A stretch of 64,000 nucleotides of DNA from Peribacillus frigoritolerans (GTDB taxonomy: Bacteria > Bacillota > Bacilli > Bacillales > DSM-1321), in the NCBI GenBank assembly GCA_030562215.1, contig JAUPFL010000001.1:2654501-2718500 (forward strand), read 5' to 3'. The notes below the pieces were generated by a model, which did no database searches, was not told where the DNA came from, and was given only the letters and a program-made list of their open reading frames with translations. The position numbers and the translations under genes are program-made. Of this stretch, positions 53,920 to 63,535 are shown piece by piece. Each line of letters begins with the position of its first letter. The stretch's first letter is position 1.

Positions 53920-54940
53920 GTGACAGAAAGAAAAAAAGGCCGGATTGACTGGCAAACAGAAAGCTGCCATCCTCCTTATTTCCTTAGGCCCGGATGTTTC
54001 TGCATCCGTATATAAGCATCTTACTGAAGAGGAAATTGAGAGATTGACCCTTGAAATTTCTGGAGTGAGAAAAGTGGACTCCCATGATAAAGAAGAAATC
54101 CTGGAAGAATTCCATAATATTGCTTTGGCACAGGATTACATCTCGCAAGGCGGGATAGGATATGCGAAGCAGGTACTTGAAAAGGCATTAGGCAGTGATC
54201 AGGCAACCGCCATCATTAACCGTTTAACATCATCGTTACAGGTTCGTCCATTCGACTTTGCCCGAAAGGCAGACCCTGGACAAATCTTGAATTTCATCCA
54301 GAACGAGCATCCGCAGACCATTGCATTAATCCTGTCTTACCTTGATCCCACACAGGCTGGACAAATATTGTCTGAACTTCCGCAGGAGGTGCAGGCCGAT
54401 ATTGCAAGAAGGATTGCATTAATGGATAGCACTTCTCCGGAAATCATCAATGAAGTGGAGCAAATACTCGAAAGGAAACTTTCTGCGACCGTAACCCAAG
54501 ATTATACACAGACTGGCGGAGTTGAAGCTGCTGTTGTAGATGTGTTGAATGGTGTTGACCGTTCAACGGAAAGAACGATTTTGGACGCACTTGAAATCCA
54601 AGATCCGGAGCTTGCTGAGGAAATCAAGAAACGAATGTTTGTTTTTGAAGATATCGTGACCCTTGATGGCAGAGCGATTCAGCGAGTAGTCAGGGAATCT
54701 GATAACGAAGACCTTAAACTTTCCCTTAAAGTGGCTAGTGATGAAGTGAAGGAAATCGTTTTCCAAAACATGTCAAAACGTATGGTGGAAACGTTCCAGG
54801 AAGAAATGGAATATATGGGACCAGTACGTTTGCGTGATGTGGAAGAAGCACAATCGAGAATTGTCGCAGTCATCCGAAAACTGGAAGAAACTGGTGATAT
54901 TGTGATTGCCCGCGGTGGAGGGGATGATATCATTGTCTAG
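53920..54940 (+). CDS. fliG: Flagellar motor switch protein FliG (N-terminal frameshift)
   Basis: Rotor protein that receives torque from MotA. The family N-terminus L-T-G-K-Q-K-A-A-I-L-L-I-S-L-G is followed by the middle E-H-P-Q-T-I-A-L-I-L-S-Y-L and the C-terminal charged torque helix with M-G-P-V-R-L-R-D-V-E-E-A-Q. The A/G run at 53931-53939 has one extra base, leaving the start GTG 53920 (behind AGGAGG) in another frame. It is about 340 residues. fliH overlaps its end. Confidence 0.92.
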
Positions 54941-55696
54941 GATTATCAAATCCCAGCAGGCTAACCAGGAGAAAAGCAAAAAGATTGCAATAAAAGTTCG
55001 CCCTTTCGACTTTCTTCAAAATGATGATGCAGATGAGCGGAAAAACCTTCATTATATTCAATCTGATGAATTTCTCAATGATGCTAAACAGGAAGCGGAA
55101 ACGTTATTGCTCGAAGCTAAACAAAAAGCCCAAGCGATTGCTGCTGAAATCCAGCAAGACCGAGAAAAATGGGAGAATCAAGAGAAAGCGAAGTTTATCG
55201 AACAAGCTCAAAAAGAAGGCTATCAGCAGGGAGTCGAAGATGGGATTCAAAAGGGTTATAACGAGATTGCAGAGGAAATAGCCTTCGCAAAAGAAGTGGT
55301 AGAGTCTTCTAAAAAAGATTATCGGGACCACATTGAATCATCTGAAACGGTGATTTTGAATCTTGCCATGAAAGTGGCAGAGAAAATTATCGGGCAACAG
55401 CTTGAAAAAGATGAAGATTCTTTTTATCCATAGTCAAAAGAGCCATCAAAGAGGTGAGGGATTACCGTGAAGTGCAATTACATATCCACCCGATCCAATA
55501 TCAATCGATTCTTTCTCATAAAGATGAGTTGATGGCAATCTTTCCGAAAGATACCGAGTTGTATATCTTTCCGGATGATGATCTTGAAAAAAGCAGCTGT
55601 ATCATTGAATCCGAAAACGGAAGGATGGAAGCCGGTGTCGACAGTCAGCTGCAGGAAATAAAAGTGAAACTAACTGAATTGCTGGAAGGGGAGTAA
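54924..55696 (+). CDS. fliH: Flagellar export ATPase regulator FliH (one sequence frameshift)
   Basis: Holds and restrains the ATPase FliI and links it to the rotor. The N-terminal part is rich in Ala, Gln, Lys and Glu, a coiled coil (about 55080-55290); the C-terminal half is the vacuolar ATPase E-subunit-like fold. One T is missing in the run 55421-55425. The start is ATG 54924 (M-I-S-L-S-R) or TTG 54933, both overlapping the fliG stop. It is about 257 residues. Confidence 0.9.
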
Positions 55697-55698
55697 AG

Positions 55699-57017
55699 AT
55701 GAAAACTAGAGACCTATTGCCCTTGGTTGATGAAGTTGATCCTTTCAAACATTATGGACGGGTCAAACGTGTCGTGGGGTTAATGATAGAATCTCAAGGC
55801 CCTGAAAGCTCTGTAGGTGATGTTTGTTATATCTATACAGGTATACAAAAAAGAAAAATCGAATCTTAGCTGAAGTTGTCGGATTCCGTGATGAAATGGT
55901 TATTTTAATGCCATTTACAGCAGTTAGTGATATTGCACCGGGGTGTATTGTCGAAGGGAGCGGACGAAGCCTTGAGATAAAGGTGGGAAGTGGGCTGATT
56001 GGCAAAGTAGTCGATCCATTGGGACATCCCATTGATGACTCAATGCTTCCCAAAGGTCTCGCGACAATTTCCGTGGATCAAGATCCGCCAAATCCGATGA
56101 AACGACCTCCCATTAATGAACCGATAGATGTAGGAGTGCGGGTGATTGATAGTTTATTAACAGTTGGAAAAGGACAACGTGTCGGTATCTTTGCAGGGAG
56201 CGGTGTCGGGAAAAGCACGTTGCTTGGTATGGTGGCAAGGAATACGACGGCGGACTTAAACGTAATCGGTCTTATTGGGGAACGTGGCCGTGAAGTTCGA
56301 GAATTCATTGAGAAAGACCTTGGACCAGAAGGGCTGGCACGATCAATCGTTGTAGTGGCGACATCTGACCAGCCAGCGTTGATGAGGATAAAGGGTGCTT
56401 TGACGGCAACTGCCATCGCGGAATATTTTCGTGATAAAGGATTGAATGTGATGCTGATGATGGATTCTGTCACGAGGGTTGCGATGGCCCAAAGGGAAAT
56501 TGGGCTTGCCATCGGGGAACCTCCGACGACCAAAGGGTATACGCCATCCGTTTTTGCCATCCTTCCAAGGTTACTCGAAAGAACGGGAACAAATCAGCTC
56601 GGTACCATTACAGCTTTTTATACGGTTCTCGTTGACGGTGATGACATGAATGAACCGATTGCTGATGCTGTCAGGGGAATTTTGGATGGTCACTTCATAC
56701 TGGACCGCAACTTGGCCAATAAAGGACAGTTTCCAGCGCTCAATGTATTAAAGAGCATTAGTCGTGTCATGAACAATATTGTTGGTGAAAAGCATAAAAA
56801 CGCCGCAGAAATATTGCGGGCAAGTTTATCAACCTATATGGAGTCGGAAGATTTGATAAATATAGGAGCTTATAAGAAGGGTTCTTCCAAACAAATTGAT
56901 AACTCAATTACACGCTATCCAGAAATCATTTCATTTTTAAAGCAAGGAACCCATGAAAAAGCTTCTAAAGATAATAGTATCAACGCCCTTGTCGAATTGA
57001 TGGAGAAAGGTGATTAA
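55699..57017 (+). CDS. fliI: Flagellum-specific export ATPase FliI (one sequence frameshift)
   Basis: F1-beta-like ATPase energising type III export of rod, hook and filament subunits. Walker A is G-S-G-V-G-K-S-T-L, followed by the catalytic-Glu region G-E-R-G-R-E-V-R-E-F and Walker B M-M-D-S-V-T-R. One A is missing near 55847-55858, separating the 50 N-terminal residues from the rest. The start is ATG 55699, two bases after fliH. It is about 439 residues, the B. subtilis length. Confidence 0.94.
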
Positions 57018-57465
57018 TGATGATTTATCAATATAAATTCGAGAAGATCCTGTCCATCAAAGAAAAAGAAAAAACCGATGCACTAGCTAAATATAATGCT
57101 GCTTTAAAAAAATTTGAAGAAGTGGCAGAAAAATTATATAAGCTTTTAAAGAAAAAGAAGAGTTGCTTGAGTTTCAACAGGAGAAGCTGCGAAATGGATT
57201 ATCCGTTCAGGATATTCGTCATCATCAGTTATTTATGGACAACTTGGAAAAACTCATAACCCTCTGTCAAGAGGAAGTCATTGAAGCGCGATACAAGATG
57301 AATATTCAACGGGATATATTAATGGAAAGAAATATCGAGGTTAAAAAGTACGAGAAAATGAAAGAAAATGATTTTCTTGAATTTCTCGATGTCATTAAGG
57401 AAGCTGAGAACAAAGAAATGGATGAAATATCTATCCGGCAATTCTTAAGTAAAGGCGTAAGGTGA
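57017..57465 (+). CDS. fliJ: Flagellar export chaperone FliJ (one sequence frameshift)
   Basis: A coiled-coil protein of about 149 residues that sits in the FliI ring like the gamma subunit of F1. It begins Y-Q-Y-K-F-E-K-I-L-S-I-K-E and is rich in Lys, Glu and Leu throughout; it ends M-D-E-I-S-I-R-Q-F-L. One A is missing near 57149-57154. The start is ATG 57017 (overlapping the fliI stop by one base) or the adjacent ATG 57020. Confidence 0.9.
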
Positions 57466-57469
57466 TGGA

Positions 57470-58087
57470 ATGCGTAAAAAAAGTGAATCTAATGGATTGG
57501 AAGAATTGGAAGAAAGGAAGATAAGCAAGTTTCAATGGTTTCTTGTCATCTTTATTCCATTAATCTTTGCGGTAACTGTAGCGTTGATCGTTTTTACAGT
57601 TGCAGGGGTGAATGTAGTGGAAAAGGCAAAGGAAATGTCTGCGAAAATACCCTTCATTGAATCGGATCAAAAGGATGAAGAGAATGGTAAACCAGCGAAG
57701 AATGATGAGAAAGTTTCCATGAAGCTCGAAAAATTAGAAACCGAGATTGAAAATAAGGAAAAAGAGATAGAAAAGCTTGAGGGCATCATTGATACACGTG
57801 ACAAGGCCATTGCGAAGGCAGAAGCGGAAAAACAGCAGTTTCAAACAGAAATGAATCAACTTAAGGATAGTCAGAATAATAGTAAACAAGCGTTCAAAGA
57901 TATAATCCGTACTTATGAAACGATGGCTCCCAAGAGAGCTGCACCTATCATTACAGAAATGAATGATGAAGATGCAGTGAAAATTCTCTCAAGTATGAAA
58001 GCAGCCACTTTAGCTAAGGTTTTGGAGCAAATGACAACGGCTGATGCTGCAAGATTAACGAAGAAACTAACGGAACAAAGTTCTTAA
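57470..58087 (+). CDS. ylxF: YlxF, MotE-like membrane coiled-coil protein
   Basis: 205 residues: a short charged tail, one membrane helix (about residues 22-45), a long coiled coil rich in Lys and Glu (about 85-135), and a C-terminal MgtE-N-like domain (T-M-A-P-K-R-A-A-P-I-I and I-L-S-S-M-K-A-A-T-L-A-K-V-L). Related MotE proteins in proteobacteria chaperone MotC; the Bacillus role is not settled. It starts four bases after fliJ. The frame is intact. Confidence 0.85.
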   Translation: MRKKSESNGLEELEERKISKFQWFLVIFIPLIFAVTVALIVFTVAGVNVVEKAKEMSAKIPFIESDQKDEENGKPAKNDEKVSMKLEKLETEIENKEKEIEKLEGIIDTRDKAIAKAEAEKQQFQTEMNQLKDSQNNSKQAFKDIIRTYETMAPKRAAPIITEMNDEDAVKILSSMKAATLAKVLEQMTTADAARLTKKLTEQSS

Positions 58088-58112
58088 GTGGAAAGAGTGA
58101 GGAGGTGGATAT

Positions 58113-59419
58113 ATGAATTCAGCCATTAATTCCTTACTTCCCTTGGCATCATTAAGTCTAAAGGTACCAAATAAGGCAAATCAGCAAACTAATTCAGGGT
58201 TCGGTTCCATCCTTCAGTCAGCCATGGGGGCAGAACCCTCCATTCCACCGGATATGACTGGCATCACTGAAGGAAGTGTGTCTGTAATAAAGGATTTGCT
58301 TGGTTTCTTGAAACTTGAAAGATTGAGTGACACAGGGGAGATAGTGTTGCCGAAGCTCTTACAGTAAACCAACAAGACAACAGCCTTATTTTACAGATCC
58401 TAACGAATGTAGCTGGAAATGATGAGGGTGCCCTTGCTGATTTCTTTGCGAGCATCGAGGAACTGGATTTAGAACAAGAAGTGGATGACTTCAGCCTGGA
58501 TCCACAAAGCTTGTTATCAGCTAATGTCATGGAACTGTATACAATCCTGAAAAAAGTTACTGTTTTGAGCGAAGGAGAATGGCATGACCTCCCCTTATCT
58601 GGTGTGGTGAATCTTTTGAAACTGGTGAAAATTCAAGATCTTCTCTCGGAGAATAAGGATATGACACAAGATGAAGCGGCCATTCAGAAACAAATGAAAC
58701 ACCTGCTTGAAGGGATAACGGGAAAGGTGGAGAAATGGCTGTCCAATCAGTCAATATCAAAAACAGATGCTGACCGATCCACCACTTTGGAGAAAGGGCA
58801 AACCAAAGCAATAGAAATATTGAAAAGCGCATTCTCTCCATTATCCGGGAGTGACAAGGTAAATAAAGATGGGACAATGGGCAGTGGTGTGACTTTGCAA
58901 AGTCCGGATAGCGGTAAACATCAAGGGTCTGGTATGCCTTTACTCATGACAAAGCTGGAGCAATTCGTCTTGGCAGCTCCCAAAGGTGTGCAAACCGTCA
59001 ATCAAGAAGAGTTTGTTAAGCAATTTGAAAATATTTTAAGTAAGGCTAACTTTAGCGGAACTAATCGTGTAAATAAACTGTTGATCAGATTGACTCCTGA
59101 ACATTTAGGGTCCCTAAGAATCGAGTTGATTCAAAAGGATGGTATGCTGTCAGCCAAGATTCTGGCCACTACTGCCCAGGCCAAAGATATGCTGGAGAAT
59201 CAGATTCATGGTTTAAAACAAGCCTTTAGCGGACAAAACATTCAAATTGAAAAAATTGAAATATCACAGGCCTTCAATACTTTTAACTCTGAGAAATTCA
59301 GCCAGAAAGATGCGGATGAACATAATGAACAACAGGAGAGTAAGGAAGAGAGCAATGATGAGACGGAAAGCGAGTTTACGGGATCCCTTGCCGATGCTCT
59401 GTTAAATCTGGAAGTGTAG
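58113..59419 (+). CDS. fliK: Flagellar hook-length control protein FliK (one sequence frameshift)
   Basis: Measures hook length and triggers the export switch at FlhB. The long N-terminal region is poorly conserved; the C-terminal hook-length domain has L-L-I-R-L-T-P-E-H-L-G-S-L-R-I-E-L and the downstream I-Q-I-E-K-I-E-I. One base is missing near 58334-58341; the joined frame fills the otherwise empty stretch between the two halves. It is about 435 residues, ending in an acidic tail. Compare the FliK-like ylqG. Confidence 0.9.
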
Positions 59420-59427
59420 GTGAAAAA

Positions 59428-60063
59428 ATGACGACCATAGATACGTCGCTATTATTATCAAAATCTCAAACTGAAAACAGAAAAACCGGGGATGCATTGG
59501 GAAAAGATGATTTCTTGAAATTGTTGCTTACCCAGCTTCAAAACCAAGATCCGTCAAGTCCGATGGACAATACGGAATTCATCGCCCAAATGGCCACTTT
59601 TTCTTCTCTGGAACAGATGATGAATATGGGAGCCCAAATGGAAGAAATAATCGGGATCAATCAACAAAATAGTTTAATGAACTATAACTCTTTTGTAGGG
59701 AAGGAAGTCACTTGGCACAAATTGGATGAAGGCGATGATGACCTTGCGATAGAAGAAGGGACAGGCATCGTTAAATCCATTCAATATAAGGGTGATGGTG
59801 TTTATTTTCTTTTAGAAGATGGCACAAAGCTTGAACCCGCAAATATTTCGGCAATGAAACAAACAAGTTCCATTTCGAATAGCCTGACGGCGGCAAGTGA
59901 ATTAATAGGCAAGCGCGTTTCCTGGATGGACGAAAAAAATGGGGAGTCGTCCGCAGTCGTAATCTCGGTATCCATGAGTAATGGCAAGCTGCAAATTGAA
60001 GTGGATGATGAAAACAAAACCAAATTATCATCAGAGCAATTGATGAAAATCGCTGAAGCTTAA
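59428..60063 (+). CDS. flgD: Flagellar hook assembly protein FlgD
   Basis: Hook cap protein that guides hook polymerisation. The conserved N-terminal signature L-G-K-D-D-F-L-K-L-L-L-T-Q-L-Q-N-Q-D-P is followed by P-M-D-N-T-E-F-I-A-Q-M-A-T-F-S-S-L-E-Q. It is 211 residues and intact, longer than B. subtilis YlxG because of a C-terminal beta-rich part. It lies 8 bases after fliK. Confidence 0.94.
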   Translation: MTTIDTSLLLSKSQTENRKTGDALGKDDFLKLLLTQLQNQDPSSPMDNTEFIAQMATFSSLEQMMNMGAQMEEIIGINQQNSLMNYNSFVGKEVTWHKLDEGDDDLAIEEGTGIVKSIQYKGDGVYFLLEDGTKLEPANISAMKQTSSISNSLTAASELIGKRVSWMDEKNGESSAVVISVSMSNGKLQIEVDDENKTKLSSEQLMKIAEA

Positions 60064-60074
60064 GGGGCAGGAAT

Positions 60075-60464
60075 ATGAATAAACTTGATTTTCAAGCAAA
60101 ATTCCGCTCAGCTGATGTCACAAACCAAATTACCGTTTTATGCAAGGGCAGAAGACCCAACGAGGCTTTCAACAGCATTTTCAAGCTGCTCTGTCTCCAC
60201 AAATCAAAAATTGATCATTAGTAAACATGCTCAATTACGGATGAGTCATAGGAATATAGATATAGCACCGCAAACCTGGGGCAAAATAGCCCATAAAGCC
60301 AATGAGGCCAAAAAGATGGGTGTAACCGAATCTCTTATCATTACAGATAACGCGGCACTCATAGTAAGCACGGTAAACAACAAGGTCATCACGGTCATGG
60401 ACAGGATGAAGCAACATCACAAATTTTCACGAACATCAATGAAACCATAATTTTAGATAAATAG
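60075..60464 (+). CDS. Flagellar operon protein (TIGR02530-like; three sequence frameshifts)
   Basis: A small protein, about 130 residues, of the family found between flgD and flgE in many Bacilli but absent from B. subtilis 168; its function is not known. The conserved part is I-S-K-H-A-Q-L-R-M-S-H-R-N-I followed by W-G-K-I, K-M-G-V-T-E-S-L and V-M-D-R. Bases are missing near 60145, 60207-60211 and 60404; repair changes a Cys/Ser-rich nonsense stretch into F-Q-Q-H-F-Q-A-A-L and gives the ending F-T-N-I-N-E-T-I-I. Start ATG 60075. Confidence 0.82.
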
Positions 60465-60536
60465 GCTGGACTTGTAAAAGGAAGCCTGGACTGTGGAATG
60501 ACGGAAGCAGTCGTAATATGAAAGGGGAGCTTTTAC

Positions 60537-61799
60537 ATGCTTCGTTCAATGTATTCGGGAATAAGCGGATTGAAAAACTTACAAACAAAATTGGATGTTA
60601 TCGGTAATAACGTTGCCAATGTCAATACATATGGTTTCAAAAAAGCCGTGTGACATTCAGCGATGCGATGAACCAAACGGTATCTGGTGCAAGTGCAGCA
60701 ACAGCCAATAAAGGCGGAACCAATTCTAAACAAATTGGATTAGGCTCCACGATTGCTACAATCGATACGATCCATACACAGTCAAGCCTGCAAACCACCG
60801 GCCGCGATCTTGATTTAGGAATATCCGGTGATGGCTATTTCGTCGTCAAGCAAGGTGATTCGCTTTCATATACACGTGCAGGTAACTTTTATCTGGATGA
60901 TAATGGTACGCTTGTTAACGCGAATGGTTTGAAAGTACAGGCTTACAAGATTGATGAAAACGGGAAACGATCAAAAACGATTGGCGACGTTGCTGTTAAC
61001 GTCAATGCGATTTTACCTGCCATTACCACTACTAAAATATCAGTAAGTGGAAATCTAGCTTCTGACGCAATTGATGGTACCGTATTTAGCCAGCAAATGA
61101 AAGTTGTGGATGAAAAAGGAAAGGAACAAACGGCAACTATCTATTTCCAAAAAAACGGAAATGATAAATGGGAGCTTTTTGATGAAGAACCTGCTGCTTT
61201 GGGGGATACATCAACAACTAAACCAAAACCGTTCACTTCGGTGAAGTTCGATGCTAATGGTCAGATAGTGGCAGCTGATAAAACCCAGGCAGGTCAAACC
61301 ATAAACATTTCAAGCGGCAAAGAGGATGACTCGGATACAGCAGTTGATGAAAGCATTCAAAAAGTTAATTTGGATTTGGATTTCTCGAATCTTACTCAAG
61401 TTAAAGGTTCCACTACTGCTCTTGTCAATCCGGATGGTAATAAAGAAGGGAAACTGGAAAGCTTTAACATTGGTTCATCAGGAGAAATAAATGGCGTTTA
61501 TTCCAACGGACTTATCACAACCTTAGGCCAGCTGGCCGTTGCTAAGTTTTCAATGCATCAGGCTTGACGAAAACGGGTGGTAACACTTTTCAGGAATCAA
61601 TCAATTCAGGTACTGCAAACATCAATATCGCAGGTGAAGGGCGCGGAGTGATTGCATCAGGTTCATTGAAATGTCCAATGTGGATTTATCCGAAGAATTT
61701 ACTGAAATGATCGTTGCTCAACGGGGTTTCCAGTCGAATTCAAGGATCATAACGACGTCGGATGAAATTTTACAGGAATTGGTTAACTTAAAACGATAG
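60537..61799 (+). CDS. flgE: Flagellar hook protein FlgE (three sequence frameshifts)
   Basis: Hook subunit. The N-terminal rod-hook motif is M-Y-S-G-I-S-G-L and [12 protein letters not shown]; the C-terminal helix has [18 protein letters not shown]. Bases are missing at 60639-60644 (A), near 61551 (A) and near 61668 (G). The repaired protein has about 421 residues, longer than the 264-residue B. subtilis hook protein because of a middle surface domain (about 61000-61430). Start ATG 60537. Confidence 0.92.
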
Positions 61800-61811
61800 G
61801 TTAAGGGAGGG

Positions 61812-61839
61812 AGGAGCCAGGTCTTTTGCTCTGGCTCCT
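61812..61839 (+). repeat. Hairpin at the start of swrD
   Basis: GGAGCCAG (61813-61820) and CTGGCTCC (61831-61838) are perfect complements around a 10-base loop. The left arm overlaps the GGGAGGGAGGAG ribosome binding site and the loop holds the TTG candidate start, so folding could hide initiation. No T run follows. Confidence 0.7.
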
Positions 61840-62062
61840 AAATATCATTATCAAAGTCAGAAGGCTCAATGGAAAATGCTTTCATATAAATGCATTGTAC
61901 ATAGACACAGTCGAGACATTGCCAGATACGACCATTACTTTTACAAATGGTAAGAAAATCGTTGTGCTAGAGAAGGAAGAGGAACTGGTTGAAGCCATTA
62001 TACAATTTTATCGTACCGTTAATATTCTCGGTTTTCGTAAGGATGTGGAGGAAAGCTCATGA
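61826..62062 (+). CDS. swrD: SwrD (YlzI), FlbD-family flagellar protein
   Basis: A small protein that raises flagellar power in B. subtilis swarming. The family core is K-V-R-R-L-N-G-K-C-F-H-I-N-A-L-Y-I-D and T-F-T-N-G-K-K. The start is uncertain: TTG 61826 gives eight extra hydrophobic residues, while ATT 61847 would give an N-terminus I-I-K-V-R-R like relatives. The hairpin just upstream covers the ribosome binding site. It overlaps the fliL start by four bases. Confidence 0.85.
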   Translation: MLWLLNIIIKVRRLNGKCFHINALYIDTVETLPDTTITFTNGKKIVVLEKEEELVEAIIQFYRTVNILGFRKDVEESS

Positions 62063-62485
62063 AAAAAATCTATTGACTATTATGTTGATTATACTCGTGG
62101 CTATAACGCTTGTTGGTGTCATAGCGGTCGTGGTTGTGACAAAGTTATCTGATCCCATATCTGCCGAAGACAAACCTAGCATTGACGAAATTGTCAAATC
62201 ATCAGTTGAGGTTCCTGAAATTACTACGAATCTTGCTGGCAATGATTATATTAAAATCTCATTTATGGTCCAAACAGAAAATAAAAAAGCAAAAGAAGAG
62301 TTGGAAAAAGAAATTTTCAAGTGAAGAATATCATCATTACCGAACTATCCGAAATGAAAGCGGAAGAGTTAACCGGTAAAAAAGGCAAGGAAAAGCTTCA
62401 AGAAGCCTTAAAGACAAGAATGAATGAATTAATGGAAGAAGGAAAAGTTGAAAAGGTTTATATAACTTCCTCGATTCTGCAATAA
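62059..62485 (+). CDS. fliL: Flagellar basal body-associated protein FliL (two sequence frameshifts)
   Basis: A single-pass membrane protein around the stator that supports torque. The membrane helix is at about residues 5-28 (L-L-T-I-M-L-I-I-L-V-A-I-T-L-V-G); the C-terminal FliL domain ends with V-E-K-V-Y-I-T-S. One A is missing in the run 62062-62068, three codons in, and one near 62306-62313. It is about 142 residues. The start ATG 62059 overlaps swrD (ATGA). Confidence 0.92.
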
Positions 62486-62537
62486 GAACATCCTTGCTTC
62501 ATTAAATAAGAAGGGGAAGCTTTGGAGGTGAGTGTTA

Positions 62538-63535
62538 ATGTCCGGGGAAATATTATCGCAAAATGAAATCGATGCTTTGTTATCGGCCATTTCCACAGGT
62601 GAAATGGATGCAGATGATTTAAAAAAAGAAGAATTAGAAAAAAGAGTGAAAGTATACGACTTTAAAAGGGCGCTTCGGTTTTCAAAGGATCAAATCCGGA
62701 GTTTGACTAGGATACACGAGAACTTTGCAAGGCTGCTGACCACATACTTTTCTGCTCAGCTTAGAACATATGTCCAAATTTCCGTTGCTTCGGCAGATCA
62801 AATACCATACGAAGAATTTATCCGATCGATTCCGAAAATGACCATCATGAATGTTTTTGAGGTACCGCCCTTGGATGGCCGAATCATTCTTGAGGTCAAC
62901 CCGAATATCGCCTATTCCATGATGGATCGTGTTTTGGGCGGGCGGGGCATAAGCGCGAATAAGGTAGAAAGTTTAACGGAAATAGAAACGAAAATCATGT
63001 CGAATTTATTCGAGAAGGCTTTTGAAAATTTACAGGAGGCTTGGGGAACGATTGTTGAAATCGAACCGGTGATGACTGAGTTCGAGGTGAATCCACAATT
63101 CCTGCAACTGGTTTCGCCCAATGATACAGTTGTGGTCATTTCCTTGAATACACAAATAGGAGAAACGAGCGGAATGATTAATGTTTGCATTCCTCACGTC
63201 GTATTGGAACCGATCATACCAAAGTTGTCTGCTCATTATTGGATGGAGAATTCCCAAAAGGAAAAAATCCCAGAGGAAATCATGATTTTGGAAAAACGTA
63301 TCCGAAACGCAGACCTTCCCATTATTTCCGAACTTGGTTCTACGGATATCACCATCCAGGATTTTTTGCTGCTTGATGTTGGCGATGTCATCGATTTAAA
63401 TAAGGCAATCGATGAACCTTTGACGATTACAATTGGAGGGATTCCAAAATACAGTGGGCAGCCAGGAAAAGTAGGAAAAAACATGCTATCCAGATTCTTG
63501 ATATTTTGAAAGGGGGAGACGAAGATGGTAAGTGA
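62538..63535 (+). CDS. fliM: Flagellar motor switch protein FliM (C-terminal frameshift)
   Basis: C-ring protein; its N-terminal L-S-Q-N-E-I-D-A-L-L segment binds phosphorylated CheY. The middle CheC-like domain has the G-G-R-G region, and the C-terminal SpoA domain ends with the D-V-G-D-V-I and G-G-I-P-K-Y segments. One A is missing in the run 63476-63481; repair gives H-A-I-Q-I-L-D-I-L and a stop at 63533-63535, about 332 residues. It overlaps fliY by 11 bases. Confidence 0.94.
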
